Of a stretch of DNA of 9,532 nt, positions 1 through 7,195 are shown piece after piece. The DNA comes from Bacteroidota bacterium (GTDB lineage Bacteria; Bacteroidota; Bacteroidia; Chitinophagales; UBA10324): NCBI GenBank assembly GCA_003455275.1, contig DMRR01000277.1:1-9532 (forward strand). Direction: 5' to 3'. A model generated the notes under the pieces. It did not search any database. It saw only the letters and a program-made list of their open reading frames with translations, and had not been told where the DNA came from. The number at the start of each line of letters is the position of its first letter. Position 1 is the first letter of the stretch. The translations under genes were made by a program, and so were the position numbers.

Positions 1-873
1 TTATGTTTCGAAAAATTTTTTCCTGAGTGGTTCGATGATTGGAAGTCAGGAACTCTCAATAATATTTATACGCCTGAGCAAGCATCAACCTGGGTGTGGG
101 ATACAACCTGGACCGGAAACATTTTCAATTACAGATTTACTTACGAGAAAGGTGCATACATCTTACACATGCTTCGCTGGCTTGTGGGTGATTCAGCTTT
201 TTTCAATGGGCTAAAGAGCTACCAGCAAGATCAGGATTTGTGTTATAGTTTTTCTAAACTATTGAATTTTAAACTTCACATGGAATTAGCGAGCGGAACC
301 GATCTCACAGAATTTTTTAATCAATGGTATTATGGCTATGGATATCCATCGTATCATTTGCAATGGTGTCAGAATGCAGGGAATGAAACAAAAATTTATG
401 TCACTCAATCCTTCAGCAGTTTAAACAATGTTGCTTATTACAAAATGCCAATTCCCGTAAAGTTTTATGGCGAGAACAAGGACACGACTGTAAGATTTGA
501 AAACATTTATAATGGTCAAATTTTTTCAACAACTCTTCCCTTTAAGATTGACTCAATTGTTTTCGACCCGGAATTGCATTTAATTTCTTTTGACAATACA
601 ATTCAACAAGTACCCGGCTTCGCTGATGCATCGGTTTCAGTTTTCCCGAATCCTTCGTCAGATAATTTAACAGTTTACTTCAGTGCCGATTTTATTCCTG
701 ATTTTATTAGTGTATTCAGTATTGATGGAAAAGAAATTTTTTCTTCATCGATTTCACTTGAAGAGAAGCAAACCATGTTGCCAATCACGACTGATAAGTT
801 AACAGCCGGAGTTTATCTGATTAAGGTGAAACATGGAGTTGCGACCAGGACTTTGCGATGGATTAAGTTATAA
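1..873 (+). CDS. M1-family metallopeptidase, C-terminal part, with T9SS type A sorting domain (5' end outside window)
   Basis: The frame is open from the first base, so the gene starts upstream. A GTG at 94 is internal, because the 31 codons before it read naturally into the domain. The visible 290 residues begin in the second half of an M1 (gluzincin aminopeptidase) catalytic domain. The YEKGAYILHMLR segment starts at visible residue 48, and its Tyr matches the catalytic tyrosine of M1 enzymes such as LTA4 hydrolase Y383. Next come the family-typical GD.aFF..L..Y stretch and the FFNQWYYGYGYP segment near residues 105-116. The HExxH zinc site must lie upstream and is not seen. After a beta-rich region, residues from about 212 form a type IX secretion type A sorting domain: FPNP at 215-218, then IDGKEIF and LTAGVYLIKV, ending RWIKL. 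The family removes N-terminal residues from peptides; this one is inferred to be exported through the outer membrane. Activity cannot be judged without the zinc site. Confidence 0.87.
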   Translation, partial: LCFEKFFPEWFDDWKSGTLNNIYTPEQASTWVWDTTWTGNIFNYRFTYEKGAYILHMLRWLVGDSAFFNGLKSYQQDQDLCYSFSKLLNFKLHMELASGTDLTEFFNQWYYGYGYPSYHLQWCQNAGNETKIYVTQSFSSLNNVAYYKMPIPVKFYGENKDTTVRFENIYNGQIFSTTLPFKIDSIVFDPELHLISFDNTIQQVPGFADASVSVFPNPSSDNLTVYFSADFIPDFISVFSIDGKEIFSSSISLEEKQTMLPITTDKLTAGVYLIKVKHGVATRTLRWIKL

Positions 874-1716
874 AGATGTGTTGTAATTTCTTTCAATCCT
901 GTAATCATTGCTGCTATTGAGTGGATCCTGATTAAACAACAGACATAATGAATTGTATTCTGATGGATAATTATTAGCAAAAATTTCCGGCTGCTCGAAA
1001 AAACATTCAACGCTTACAGCGAAAAATTCATCCCGGTTTGTTGATCCATATTTTCTGAAAAATGAATAATCACCTTCCTGCACTTTCATAAATGTTGCTT
1101 GTGATGCAAGCATCCAATCATCAAATTCGTTTTTCAGGTGATGATACCCATCATTTTGAATAGTCAGTTTAAAAGCATGAGCCATTTCGTGTATGCCCAG
1201 ATTAATTCCGTCATCAGGAAATTGAAATCCCTCACGAATATTATCCCAACTCAACCACATTACACCTGCTCCGGTAGTAAGGCCTTTTACCAGGTGCTGA
1301 GCAAGCCGTGAATAAACTGAAGTTGGAAACACCCTTATCAAATGAATATGATCGATATAAAATCTTCTGATCCGAAAAGTGATTTGTACTGCGCTTGCCG
1401 CTATATAAATTTTAATTTCATCTGAAAGTTTTATTCCATCGCCAAAAAATTTTTTACTCAACATGAAAACCATAACCCGGTTAAGAAAAAATTTTTTTCC
1501 TTTAGTCGATAGGTTATTGTAGAATCTTATTTTTTGTAGTTCGCTGACAATAAAATTTTCTTTTTGACTACTAAACTTAATCCTGGAAAGCCCGGCATAC
1601 CGGAATAGAAAAAAGTAAATGATATCCATATAAGAATAGTAAATAGCATACAATAAAAGGAGCGATAAAATTAGAACTGGAATAACGGCAGCGAGAATAG
1701 ATGAATATTCCTTCAC
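868..1716 (-). CDS. Membrane-anchored M90/MtfA-like zinc-dependent peptidase
   Basis: This is a 282-residue protein of the MtfA (peptidase M90) type. The zinc site is visible as HEMAH at residues 176-180, in the context LGIHEMAHAFKL. Downstream, DEFFAVSVECFFEQP (229-243) is the second conserved MtfA block. Glu237 is the likely third zinc ligand, since its spacing from His180 is close to that in E. coli MtfA. A hydrophobic stretch at about residues 7-28 predicts an N-terminal membrane anchor, and a second apolar patch (about 31-40) follows. E. coli MtfA is soluble and interacts with the Mlc repressor; that role should not be transferred here. The start is GTG at 1716; no ATG occurs further upstream in this open frame, and the next in-frame ATG (codon 30) would delete the anchor. 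The 3' end overlaps the convergent M1 gene by 6 bp. The substrate is unknown. Confidence 0.82.
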   Translation of the reverse strand: MKEYSSILAAVIPVLILSLLLLYAIYYSYMDIIYFFLFRYAGLSRIKFSSQKENFIVSELQKIRFYNNLSTKGKKFFLNRVMVFMLSKKFFGDGIKLSDEIKIYIAASAVQITFRIRRFYIDHIHLIRVFPTSVYSRLAQHLVKGLTTGAGVMWLSWDNIREGFQFPDDGINLGIHEMAHAFKLTIQNDGYHHLKNEFDDWMLASQATFMKVQEGDYSFFRKYGSTNRDEFFAVSVECFFEQPEIFANNYPSEYNSLCLLFNQDPLNSSNDYRIERNYNTSL

Positions 1717-1733
1717 AAATGTTAAGGTTCGCG

Positions 1734-1741
1734 CAAAGATG
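1734..1741 (-). promoter_or_regulatory. Possible -7 promoter element of the M90 peptidase gene
   Basis: Read on the minus strand, CATCTTTG lies 17 bases before the GTG start. It differs from the Bacteroidota -7 consensus TAnnTTTG only at its first base. I see no clear TTG at the -33 position, so this is a weak call. The gap between this gene and the upstream surface-protein gene is only 68 bases, so co-transcription is also possible. Confidence 0.35.
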
Positions 1742-1784
1742 TAAGACAGAATTTTTCTTAAAGCTAAATTTTTTGATTCTTGCT

Positions 1785-4388
1785 TTATCTGATTAAAGTA
1801 ACATTTCCGGAGATCATTTTTATTTCTCCTGAAACTGTGACCCGATATCGGGCCACAGCTACATAAACTCCCATTGAGCAGGCACGATCATCTAATGTTC
1901 CGTCCCATCCATCATTTTCAGTTTCAGTACTAAAAATTCTTTCGCCCCATCGATTGTAAATTTCAAATTGAAGCAACTGCGCGTTTCCAATTTTATATGG
2001 ATGAATTTCATCATTAGCTCCATCTGAATTAGGAGAGAAAGCGTTGGGTAAAACAAATTCACCCGGGCATTCGCTAATCACTATTGAATCCTCAGCTGTT
2101 CCGCATGGAGAAATCAAAGTCGCAAAATACTTTCCGTACTCATGAATGGAAGTAGTAAATGTTGTATCACCTGTGGACCAGAAAATTTTTCCGGGAGTTG
2201 ATTGAGGAACAATAACAAATCCATCAGGATTGCAGATGAGAGTATCAGAAGGTAACTTGATATATGGAATGGGTGATAATTGATACAACACAGTGTCTCT
2301 GTCAATTCCGCATCCATTGCTCACTTGCACCCATGTTTCGCCTGCACTAGAAATATTCATTTGCGGATTCATACTGGCATTCGACCAAGCGTACACGCAC
2401 GCCACACACGAAACATCAAAGTGCTGAAGGAAAGAGCCGCAAAAAATTGAGTCTTTCCCTAAATCAACTGTGGGCGCTGTAGATTGAAGAAGAATAATCG
2501 AATCAATCACAACTCCGCAAACATTTGATAAAGCAACAGAATAAATTCCTGGAGACGATACATTCAATGTTGGCAGCGTGCTTCCATCATTCCATAGAAT
2601 TGAAGTTGCATTAATTCCTGCATTCAGGGTAGCAGAAAAATTATCGCAATACAAAGTGTCATTTCCAAGAGTAGAAACTGGTAAAGAATTTTGACTAATA
2701 ATTATTGTATCGCTGTTTGCACCGCACGCATTTGAAACACTTACCCAATAAGTTCCGCCGGCATTTATAGAAATGGCTGGTGAATTATTTCCAGTTGACC
2801 ATGAATAAACTGATCCTGTATTGGAAGCATCAAGTGTAATGTTAAATGCAGAACAATACAATGTGTCATTGCCCAAAGAAACCTGTGGGGCAACCAATTG
2901 CTGAATCAATATTGCATCATTCACAATTCCGCAGCTGTTTGAAATCTGAACTGTGTAATTGCCGGCTGTACTTACATTGATTGTTTGTGTTGTTGCACCC
3001 GTGCTCCATAAATAATTTGTTCCGGTATTTCCTGCATTCAGCAATTGGCTAAATGAGGTGCAATAAGTTGTATCATTTCCCAAAGAAGAAACCGGAGGAG
3101 ATGCAACAGAAATATTTATTGCATCATTCAAAATACCGCAAAGGTTTGTGACAGTTACAGAATACAATCCTGCATTTGAAACATTTATTGTTTGTGTATT
3201 TGCACCAGTGCTCCAGGCATAAGTGCTCCCTGGATTTTGTGCATTCAATATGATCGATTGTCCTAAGCAGAGCGTGGTATCATTTCCAAGATTCAATGTT
3301 CCCGATGAACCAATTGTTACATTAATTGAATCGACATCAGAACAATTTCCGTTTGTGACAGTGACAGAATAATTTCCGGTTAATGAAACTGTAATGGATT
3401 GTGTGTTGGAACCATTACTCCATTGATAAGTTAATCCTGCATTTCCTGCATCAAGTGTTAAAGAGCCTCCGGAACATAAAAGAGTATCATTCCCAAGATT
3501 TACATCAGGTGTTGTATTTATGATAACTGAATTAGTCAAAGTATCAGTCCCACCGCCCGTGTAATATAGAATCAACTGAACATTATAATTTCCGGCTGCT
3601 GAAAAAAGATGATTCGGATTTTGTAAGTCTGAGAAATTCTGAACTCCGGTAGATGGATCTCCAAAATTCCAAATCAATGAATCTAGCGCTGACACTGCAG
3701 GTGCCTGAAAATTTGTTGGTGTTCCAAAGCAGGTATTTGAAAAAGTAAAATTGTTTGTTGTCTGAACGAAATTGAAATTGTCAACGAAAATGTATTCGGC
3801 GCAGTTTTGACATTCTACACACATTACAATAAAATCAAAATTGTTAGGAGCAACAAAACTTGTTGAGAACTGCTGCCAAAGCGTGTTTGAAACCAACGGG
3901 CTTGTAGTAAGTAATGTTCCACCAGTTCCCATGCTTCCGGGGCACACACCGATCTGGGAACCTCCGGATGCAGGGTTTCCAAAGAATCCCCAAAATGAAA
4001 CTCCGGTGCATGTATTACCATATGTACCGGTGGTTGTTTTTTTAGCCCAAAAAGTAATTGTGTACGAAGCACCGGTTACCAAAGGAGAAGAAATAAATTG
4101 TCCTATTGCTTCTGAGGCATTGGAGCTTCCGTAGGTTGCGAATCCCATATATCCTGTTCCACTTTGTGCACCAACAACCTGTTGCGGAGTCCAGCAAGTG
4201 TAGGCACAGTTCATATAATCTGCGCTCTGAACAATTTCAATCCAGTTATTGCAAAGAGGAACCTGGCCTTGGTTAGTAGGGCATGTAGAATAATTTTCAA
4301 AGTCAGCGTTAATGAAAATATTTTGTGCCGAAGAAGAATTTGAAATAACACTAACGAGAAATAAATAAAAGCAAAATACTTTTTTCAT
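1785..4388 (-). CDS. Secreted repeat-containing surface protein with PKD-like domain, seven 69-residue modules and T9SS type B (CHU_C) sorting domain
   Basis: The product has 867 residues. I chose the ATG at 4388 because it opens with a standard signal peptide (MKKVFCFYLFLVSVIS, cleavage near SSAQ). The frame extends upstream to a TTG at 4445, but that would bury the signal. Residues of about 22-205 form a Cys-rich, beta-rich domain resembling a jelly-roll/carbohydrate-binding fold (ASYTITFWAKK, FIFVDNFNF-like strands). A PKD-like domain follows at about 210-297, with WNFGDPSTG starting at Trp240 and NPNHLFSAAGNYNVQL. Residues 298-780 are seven modules that each begin LGNDTxxC or a variant. 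From about 778 the gliding-motility-associated C-terminal domain reads LPNAFSPNSDGANDE, then IYNRWGERIF, GWDG and a final VTLIR. This directs export by the type IX system. The likely role is an adhesin or matrix protein; the ligand is unknown. Confidence 0.9.
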   Translation of the reverse strand: MKKVFCFYLFLVSVISNSSSAQNIFINADFENYSTCPTNQGQVPLCNNWIEIVQSADYMNCAYTCWTPQQVVGAQSGTGYMGFATYGSSNASEAIGQFISSPLVTGASYTITFWAKKTTTGTYGNTCTGVSFWGFFGNPASGGSQIGVCPGSMGTGGTLLTTSPLVSNTLWQQFSTSFVAPNNFDFIVMCVECQNCAEYIFVDNFNFVQTTNNFTFSNTCFGTPTNFQAPAVSALDSLIWNFGDPSTGVQNFSDLQNPNHLFSAAGNYNVQLILYYTGGGTDTLTNSVIINTTPDVNLGNDTLLCSGGSLTLDAGNAGLTYQWSNGSNTQSITVSLTGNYSVTVTNGNCSDVDSINVTIGSSGTLNLGNDTTLCLGQSIILNAQNPGSTYAWSTGANTQTINVSNAGLYSVTVTNLCGILNDAINISVASPPVSSLGNDTTYCTSFSQLLNAGNTGTNYLWSTGATTQTINVSTAGNYTVQISNSCGIVNDAILIQQLVAPQVSLGNDTLYCSAFNITLDASNTGSVYSWSTGNNSPAISINAGGTYWVSVSNACGANSDTIIISQNSLPVSTLGNDTLYCDNFSATLNAGINATSILWNDGSTLPTLNVSSPGIYSVALSNVCGVVIDSIILLQSTAPTVDLGKDSIFCGSFLQHFDVSCVACVYAWSNASMNPQMNISSAGETWVQVSNGCGIDRDTVLYQLSPIPYIKLPSDTLICNPDGFVIVPQSTPGKIFWSTGDTTFTTSIHEYGKYFATLISPCGTAEDSIVISECPGEFVLPNAFSPNSDGANDEIHPYKIGNAQLLQFEIYNRWGERIFSTETENDGWDGTLDDRACSMGVYVAVARYRVTVSGEIKMISGNVTLIR
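1835..1858. repeat. 24-bp near-perfect palindrome inside the 3' end of the surface-protein gene
   Basis: The arms ctgtg-a-cccgat and atcggg-c-cacag pair at 11 of 12 positions, with no loop between them beyond the central AT. It sits about 50 bases before the stop of the surface-protein gene, within codons of the CHU_C domain. It could be chance in coding sequence, a structure near the mRNA 3' end, or a protein-binding site. Confidence 0.5.
2049..3497 (-). repeat. Seven tandem 207-bp coding repeats (69-residue Ig/PKD-like modules)
   Basis: The Leu codons opening each LGNDT-type motif end at 3497, 3290, 3083, 2876, 2669, 2462 and 2255. Every interval is exactly 207 bp, and the seventh unit ends where the sorting domain begins. 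Each module has Cys at position 8, an invariant Trp at position 26, and a second Cys at position 51 (52 in the first), suggesting one disulphide per module. Module openings are LGNDTLLC, LGNDTTLC, LGNDTTYC, LGNDTLYC twice, LGKDSIFC and LPSDTLIC. The modules become more divergent toward the C-terminus, and the sixth carries two extra Cys at positions 19 and 22. Codon choice differs between copies, so the duplications are not recent. Confidence 0.92.
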
Positions 4389-4393
4389 TTTCT

Positions 4394-4401
4394 CAAATGT
4401 A
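4394..4401 (-). promoter_or_regulatory. Candidate -7 box of the surface-protein gene
   Basis: The minus strand reads TACATTTG, a perfect match to TAnnTTTG, with only five bases to the chosen ATG at 4388. No TTG stands 17-23 bases upstream of it. If it is a real promoter, the transcript would start at or almost at the start codon. It may instead be a chance match in AT-rich DNA. Confidence 0.35.
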
Positions 4402-4472
4402 ATTAGAAGTATTTTTTTAAGACATGGATTCAATTCAAAATTCAACTTGAATAATTTTGATGTCTTACGCTG

Positions 4473-4512
4473 ATAAAAGAAACGCCGAGAAGAAATTTCT
4501 TCACGGCGTTTC
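4473..4512 (-). terminator. Rho-independent terminator of pnp
   Basis: The gap after the pnp stop contains a long hairpin. Arms gaaacgccg (4479-4487) and cggcgtttc (4504-4512) pair over 9 bp, then one A-A mismatch, then the inner palindrome gaagaaatttcttc pairs another 7 bp. On the minus strand the hairpin is followed by TTTCTTTTA-type sequence, the expected U-rich tail. It separates pnp from the downstream surface-protein gene, which must then have its own promoter. Confidence 0.85.
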
Positions 4513-4553
4513 CTAATGTTTCATTATGGCTTCAGTCACGCCATAAGCTTTAA

Positions 4554-6701
4554 TTAGTTCACACTCGGGCGAGTTGCACCATCAGCTTCCGGTTTTTCAA
4601 TAAGAACTTTTCTGCTTAAGCGAAACTTACCGGTCTTCTGATCAATCTCAAGCAATTTTACTTTCACTGAATCACCAACAGCAAGCACTCCATCAAGATT
4701 TTGAAGGCGTTTATGAGAGATCTCAGAGATGTGAAGTAATCCCTCCTTTCCGGGAAGGAATTCTACAAATGCTCCAAATTCTTTTATGCTCTTTACTTTT
4801 CCTTCATATACACTTCCAACTTCAGGTAGAGTTGTAATTCCTTTTATATGAGCAACTGCGGCATCAAGATCATTTTTATTTGCTGATGAAATTGAAACCT
4901 CTCCCCTGCCATTTATTTCTTCAATTGATATAACAGTATTGGTTCTGCGTTGCAGCTCTTGAATATTTTTTCCGCCCGGTCCAATTATTGGCCCGATGAA
5001 TTCCTGACCAACTATCAATTTTACAATTCGCGGAACGAATGGTTTGTAATCTTCGCGTGGTGAGGTTTGTGCATCATACATAATTTCAAGAATGTGCATT
5101 CTTCCTTTGCGCGCCTGCTCTAATGCTTGCGCCATTATTTCAAAACTTAAACCTTGAACTTTAATATCCATCTGGCAGCCACAAATACCATTTCGGGTTC
5201 CGGTTACTTTAAAGTCCATGTCACCCAAATGATCTTCATCGCCAAGAATATCGCTGAGCACAGCGAATTTATTTTTTCCGGTGATCAGCCCCATTGCAAT
5301 TCCTGAAACATGATTTTTCATTTTCACTCCGGCATCGTGAAGTGCAAGTGAACCTGCGCAAACTGTTGCCATTGATGAAGAACCGTTGGATTCCAGAATA
5401 TCACTTACCACACGAATAGTGTATGGATTATCTTCACTTGCCGGCAATTGATTTTTCAAAGAGCGCATTGCAAGATTTCCATGTCCTACTTCCCGGCGGC
5501 TTGTGCCTCGATTTGGTTTTACTTCACCTGTAGAAAATCCTGGGAAGTTGTAATGCAACATGAATTTAGAATAAATCAACTCCATTGCTTTATCAAGCAT
5601 TTGTTCATCGAGCTTAGTTCCAAGTGTGACTGTAGTGAGAGATTGGGTTTCTCCGCGAGTAAAAATTGCTGATCCATGTGCGGAAGGCAGGTAATCAGGT
5701 TCAACCCATATTGGTCTGATCTCATCGAGCTTTCTGCCATCTAATCTTTTTGATTCGTCCAGAATCATATCTCGCATTACATCATATTCCAGTTCGCTAT
5801 AATATTTTTTTGCGAGCTTCAACACACCTTCTTCTGCTTCGGCATATTGAGTTTTTATTTCCTCTTTGATTGCTGTAAAGCCAATCTTCCTTTCGTTCTT
5901 ACCAACACCAGATGAGGCAACAGCATAAACCTTTGCGCGATACTCATCGTAAATTTTCTTCTTTAATTCTTCATCAGTTGCAGGTTTTTCATATTCACGA
6001 AAACCCATAATGCCAACCTTGCTTCTTAAATCTTTTTGAGCCTGGCAGTGTTGTTTAACTGCTTCGTGGCCAACTTTAATTGCTTCAAGAAAATCTGCCT
6101 CTGAAACTTCCTTAGCCTCACCTTCCACCATTACCACACTAGTTTCTGAAGCACCAACCATGATGTCGAGTTCAGCTCTTTCAATGTCAGCACGCAAAGG
6201 ATTCACAACAAATTTCCCGTCAATCTTGCAGACTCTCACTTCTGAAATCGGTCCATTGAATGGAATATCAGAAACCGCAAGCGCAGATGATGCTGCGAGT
6301 GCAGCCAATGAGTCAGGTGCTATTGTTGGATCTGAGGAAATCATTTGAATCATCACTTGTGTATCGCACAGGTAATCTTCCGGAAATAATGGACGAAGCA
6401 CACGATCTACCAAACGGCTGATCAATATTTCATATTCAGAAAGCTGTCTTTCTCTTTTGAAAAATCCTCCCGGAATTCTTCCGGCAGATGCAAATTTTTC
6501 CTGATAGTCAACGGAGAGGGGGAAAAAATCCTGACCCTCTTTTAACTCTGAACTAGCAACCACGGTTGCAAGCAGCATGCAATTGCCCTGACGCACAACA
6601 ACAGAACCGTGTGCCTGAGCAGCCAGCTTACCGGTTTCAATGGTAATAGTGCGGCCATCGCCGCTATCGAATGTGTGTTGAATTCCAACTTTGTTTCCCA
6701 T
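4554..6701 (-). CDS. pnp: Polyribonucleotide nucleotidyltransferase (PNPase)
   Basis: The 715-residue product has the full PNPase layout and normal family length. It performs phosphorolytic 3'-to-5' RNA decay, releasing nucleoside diphosphates, in the cytoplasm. Domains in order: first RNase PH domain (about 10-145, with [11 protein letters not shown] and [12 protein letters not shown]), helical linker (about 240-315), second RNase PH domain (about 322-550, with [10 protein letters not shown] and [19 protein letters not shown]), KH domain (about 555-620, with the IIGPGGKNI loop at 572-580) and S1 domain (about 626-697, with [20 protein letters not shown]). Asp488 and Asp494 in [11 protein letters not shown] match the metal-binding pair D486/D492 of E. 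coli PNPase, so the enzyme should be active. The ATG at 6701 has no Shine-Dalgarno sequence, as is usual in this phylum. It follows rpsO in the order conserved across bacteria; a leader hairpin at 6727-6765 may control it. Confidence 0.98.
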   Translation of the reverse strand: MGNKVGIQHTFDSGDGRTITIETGKLAAQAHGSVVVRQGNCMLLATVVASSELKEGQDFFPLSVDYQEKFASAGRIPGGFFKRERQLSEYEILISRLVDRVLRPLFPEDYLCDTQVMIQMISSDPTIAPDSLAALAASSALAVSDIPFNGPISEVRVCKIDGKFVVNPLRADIERAELDIMVGASETSVVMVEGEAKEVSEADFLEAIKVGHEAVKQHCQAQKDLRSKVGIMGFREYEKPATDEELKKKIYDEYRAKVYAVASSGVGKNERKIGFTAIKEEIKTQYAEAEEGVLKLAKKYYSELEYDVMRDMILDESKRLDGRKLDEIRPIWVEPDYLPSAHGSAIFTRGETQSLTTVTLGTKLDEQMLDKAMELIYSKFMLHYNFPGFSTGEVKPNRGTSRREVGHGNLAMRSLKNQLPASEDNPYTIRVVSDILESNGSSSMATVCAGSLALHDAGVKMKNHVSGIAMGLITGKNKFAVLSDILGDEDHLGDMDFKVTGTRNGICGCQMDIKVQGLSFEIMAQALEQARKGRMHILEIMYDAQTSPREDYKPFVPRIVKLIVGQEFIGPIIGPGGKNIQELQRRTNTVISIEEINGRGEVSISSANKNDLDAAVAHIKGITTLPEVGSVYEGKVKSIKEFGAFVEFLPGKEGLLHISEISHKRLQNLDGVLAVGDSVKVKLLEIDQKTGKFRLSRKVLIEKPEADGATRPSVN

Positions 6702-6726
6702 AATGAATTATGTTTTTAAAATGCAA

Positions 6727-6765
6727 AGAGTCGAACACACAGCGTAATCACTATGGTTCGACTCT
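6727..6765 (-). promoter_or_regulatory. Stem-loop in the rpsO-pnp intergenic region (pnp leader)
   Basis: On the minus strand AGAGTCGAAC pairs with GTTCGACTCT over 10 bp. Inside it CATAG pairs with CTGTG (one G-U) beside a single bulged U, leaving an 8-base loop. The G-U makes the inner stem work only in RNA copied in the rpsO-to-pnp direction; the opposite strand has a C-A clash. It ends 25 bases before the pnp ATG. Only TTTGCATTTT follows, so it is not a canonical terminator. It may be a processing or autoregulatory site, as for E. coli pnp, or an rpsO attenuator. Confidence 0.65.
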
Positions 6766-6807
6766 GCGAAATGTTTTGAAAAAATTTTTGCAGAAAAATA
6801 CAAGTGA

Positions 6808-7077
6808 TTATTTCCGCAATCCCAACTTATCTATCAGCTGACGATAAGAAGTAAGATTTGTATCATGCAAATGATGCAGAAGGCGCTTGCGTTCGCCTAC
6901 CAGCTTAATCAATCCGCGTCCACTGCTTTTGTCTTTTGGAGCTGAGGTCAGGTGGCCGGTTATGTGGTTGATTCGCTCTGTTAATAATGCAATTTGAACT
7001 TCAGCAGCTCCGGTGTTTGCCGCTTTACCACCGAATTTTGTTGCGATCTCTGCTTTTGATTCTTTGTTTAATCTCAT
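6808..7077 (-). CDS. rpsO: 30S ribosomal protein S15
   Basis: The 89-residue product matches S15 in length and pattern. Seen are the TGAAEVQIALLTERINHITGHL helix (about residues 22-43), the KDKSSGRGLIKLVGERKRLLHHL stretch (about 48-70) and the terminal YRQLIDKLGLRK. S15 binds 16S rRNA early in small-subunit assembly and takes part in an inter-subunit bridge. The ATG at 7077 fits the conserved N-terminus. It is the first gene of a probable rpsO-pnp operon, with pnp 106 bases downstream on the same strand. A TAnnTTTG box lies 29 bases upstream of the start, leaving a short leader of some 20 bases. In E. coli S15 represses its own translation; the leader here is too short for me to see a comparable pseudoknot. 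Confidence 0.97.
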   Translation of the reverse strand: MRLNKESKAEIATKFGGKAANTGAAEVQIALLTERINHITGHLTSAPKDKSSGRGLIKLVGERKRLLHHLHDTNLTSYRQLIDKLGLRK

Positions 7078-7106
7078 TTTATTTTCCGTCTATTTTTTAA
7101 GAGGGG

Positions 7107-7114
7107 CAAATGTA
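7107..7114 (-). promoter_or_regulatory. Candidate -7 promoter box for rpsO-pnp
   Basis: The minus strand reads TACATTTG, an exact TAnnTTTG match, 29 bases before the rpsO ATG. This distance suits a transcript with a leader of roughly 20 bases. The -33 position holds a T-rich run (TTTTTTATA) instead of a clear TTG. The position upstream of a ribosomal protein gene supports the call. Confidence 0.55.
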
Positions 7115-7145
7115 AGCGTATGAGTTATATAAAAAAGCGGAGGGC

Positions 7146-7170
7146 GGGATATTTGGCTTATCCCTTTTTT
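7146..7170 (+). terminator. Hairpin plus T-run, plus-strand orientation
   Basis: gggata (7146-7151) pairs with tatccc (7159-7164) around a 7-base loop, followed directly by six T (7165-7170). As a terminator it reads on the plus strand, yet both flanking genes are on the minus strand. On the minus strand the hairpin is preceded by A6, and a T6 run occurs only after nine further bases (GCCCTCCGC). It could act in both directions or stop antisense transcription coming from rpsO-pnp. Confidence 0.4.
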
Positions 7171-7195
7171 GAAAGCTAATCAGTCCGTTGAAGCC

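Noticed and set aside
813..1010. A 65-codon minus-strand open frame across the end of the M1 gene and the M90 gene
   Set aside because: It lies in another frame over two well-supported genes, and its translation shows no domain or signal.
2049..3497. Regular 207-bp spacing considered as a CRISPR-like or non-coding tandem array
   Set aside because: The unit is far too long for CRISPR, is fully coding, and is conserved at protein level with diverged codons.
3824..4134. Open frames on both strands (97 codons plus, 82 codons minus) within the N-terminal part of the surface-protein gene
   Set aside because: Both are out of frame with a signal-peptide-to-CHU_C protein that explains the region; the short products are proline- or leucine-rich without recognisable motifs.
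4389..4445. TTG at 4445 as an earlier start of the surface-protein gene
   Set aside because: It adds 19 residues before a complete signal peptide beginning MKKVFCF at 4388, which would block normal export.
868..4445. The peptidase and repeat-protein cluster considered as a dedicated new secretion or defence system
   Set aside because: The genes are on mixed strands, are separately explained by known families, and lack shared regulation or a conserved partner visible here.
5448..6348. Two plus-strand open frames of 74 and 62 codons inside pnp
   Set aside because: They are antisense to strongly conserved PNPase domains, and their translations look like complements of that sequence.
6727..6766. 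The ggttcgactct string as part of a tRNA gene T-arm
   Set aside because: No 5-bp T-stem, anticodon arm or acceptor stem can be built around it; the string is explained by the 10-bp hairpin.
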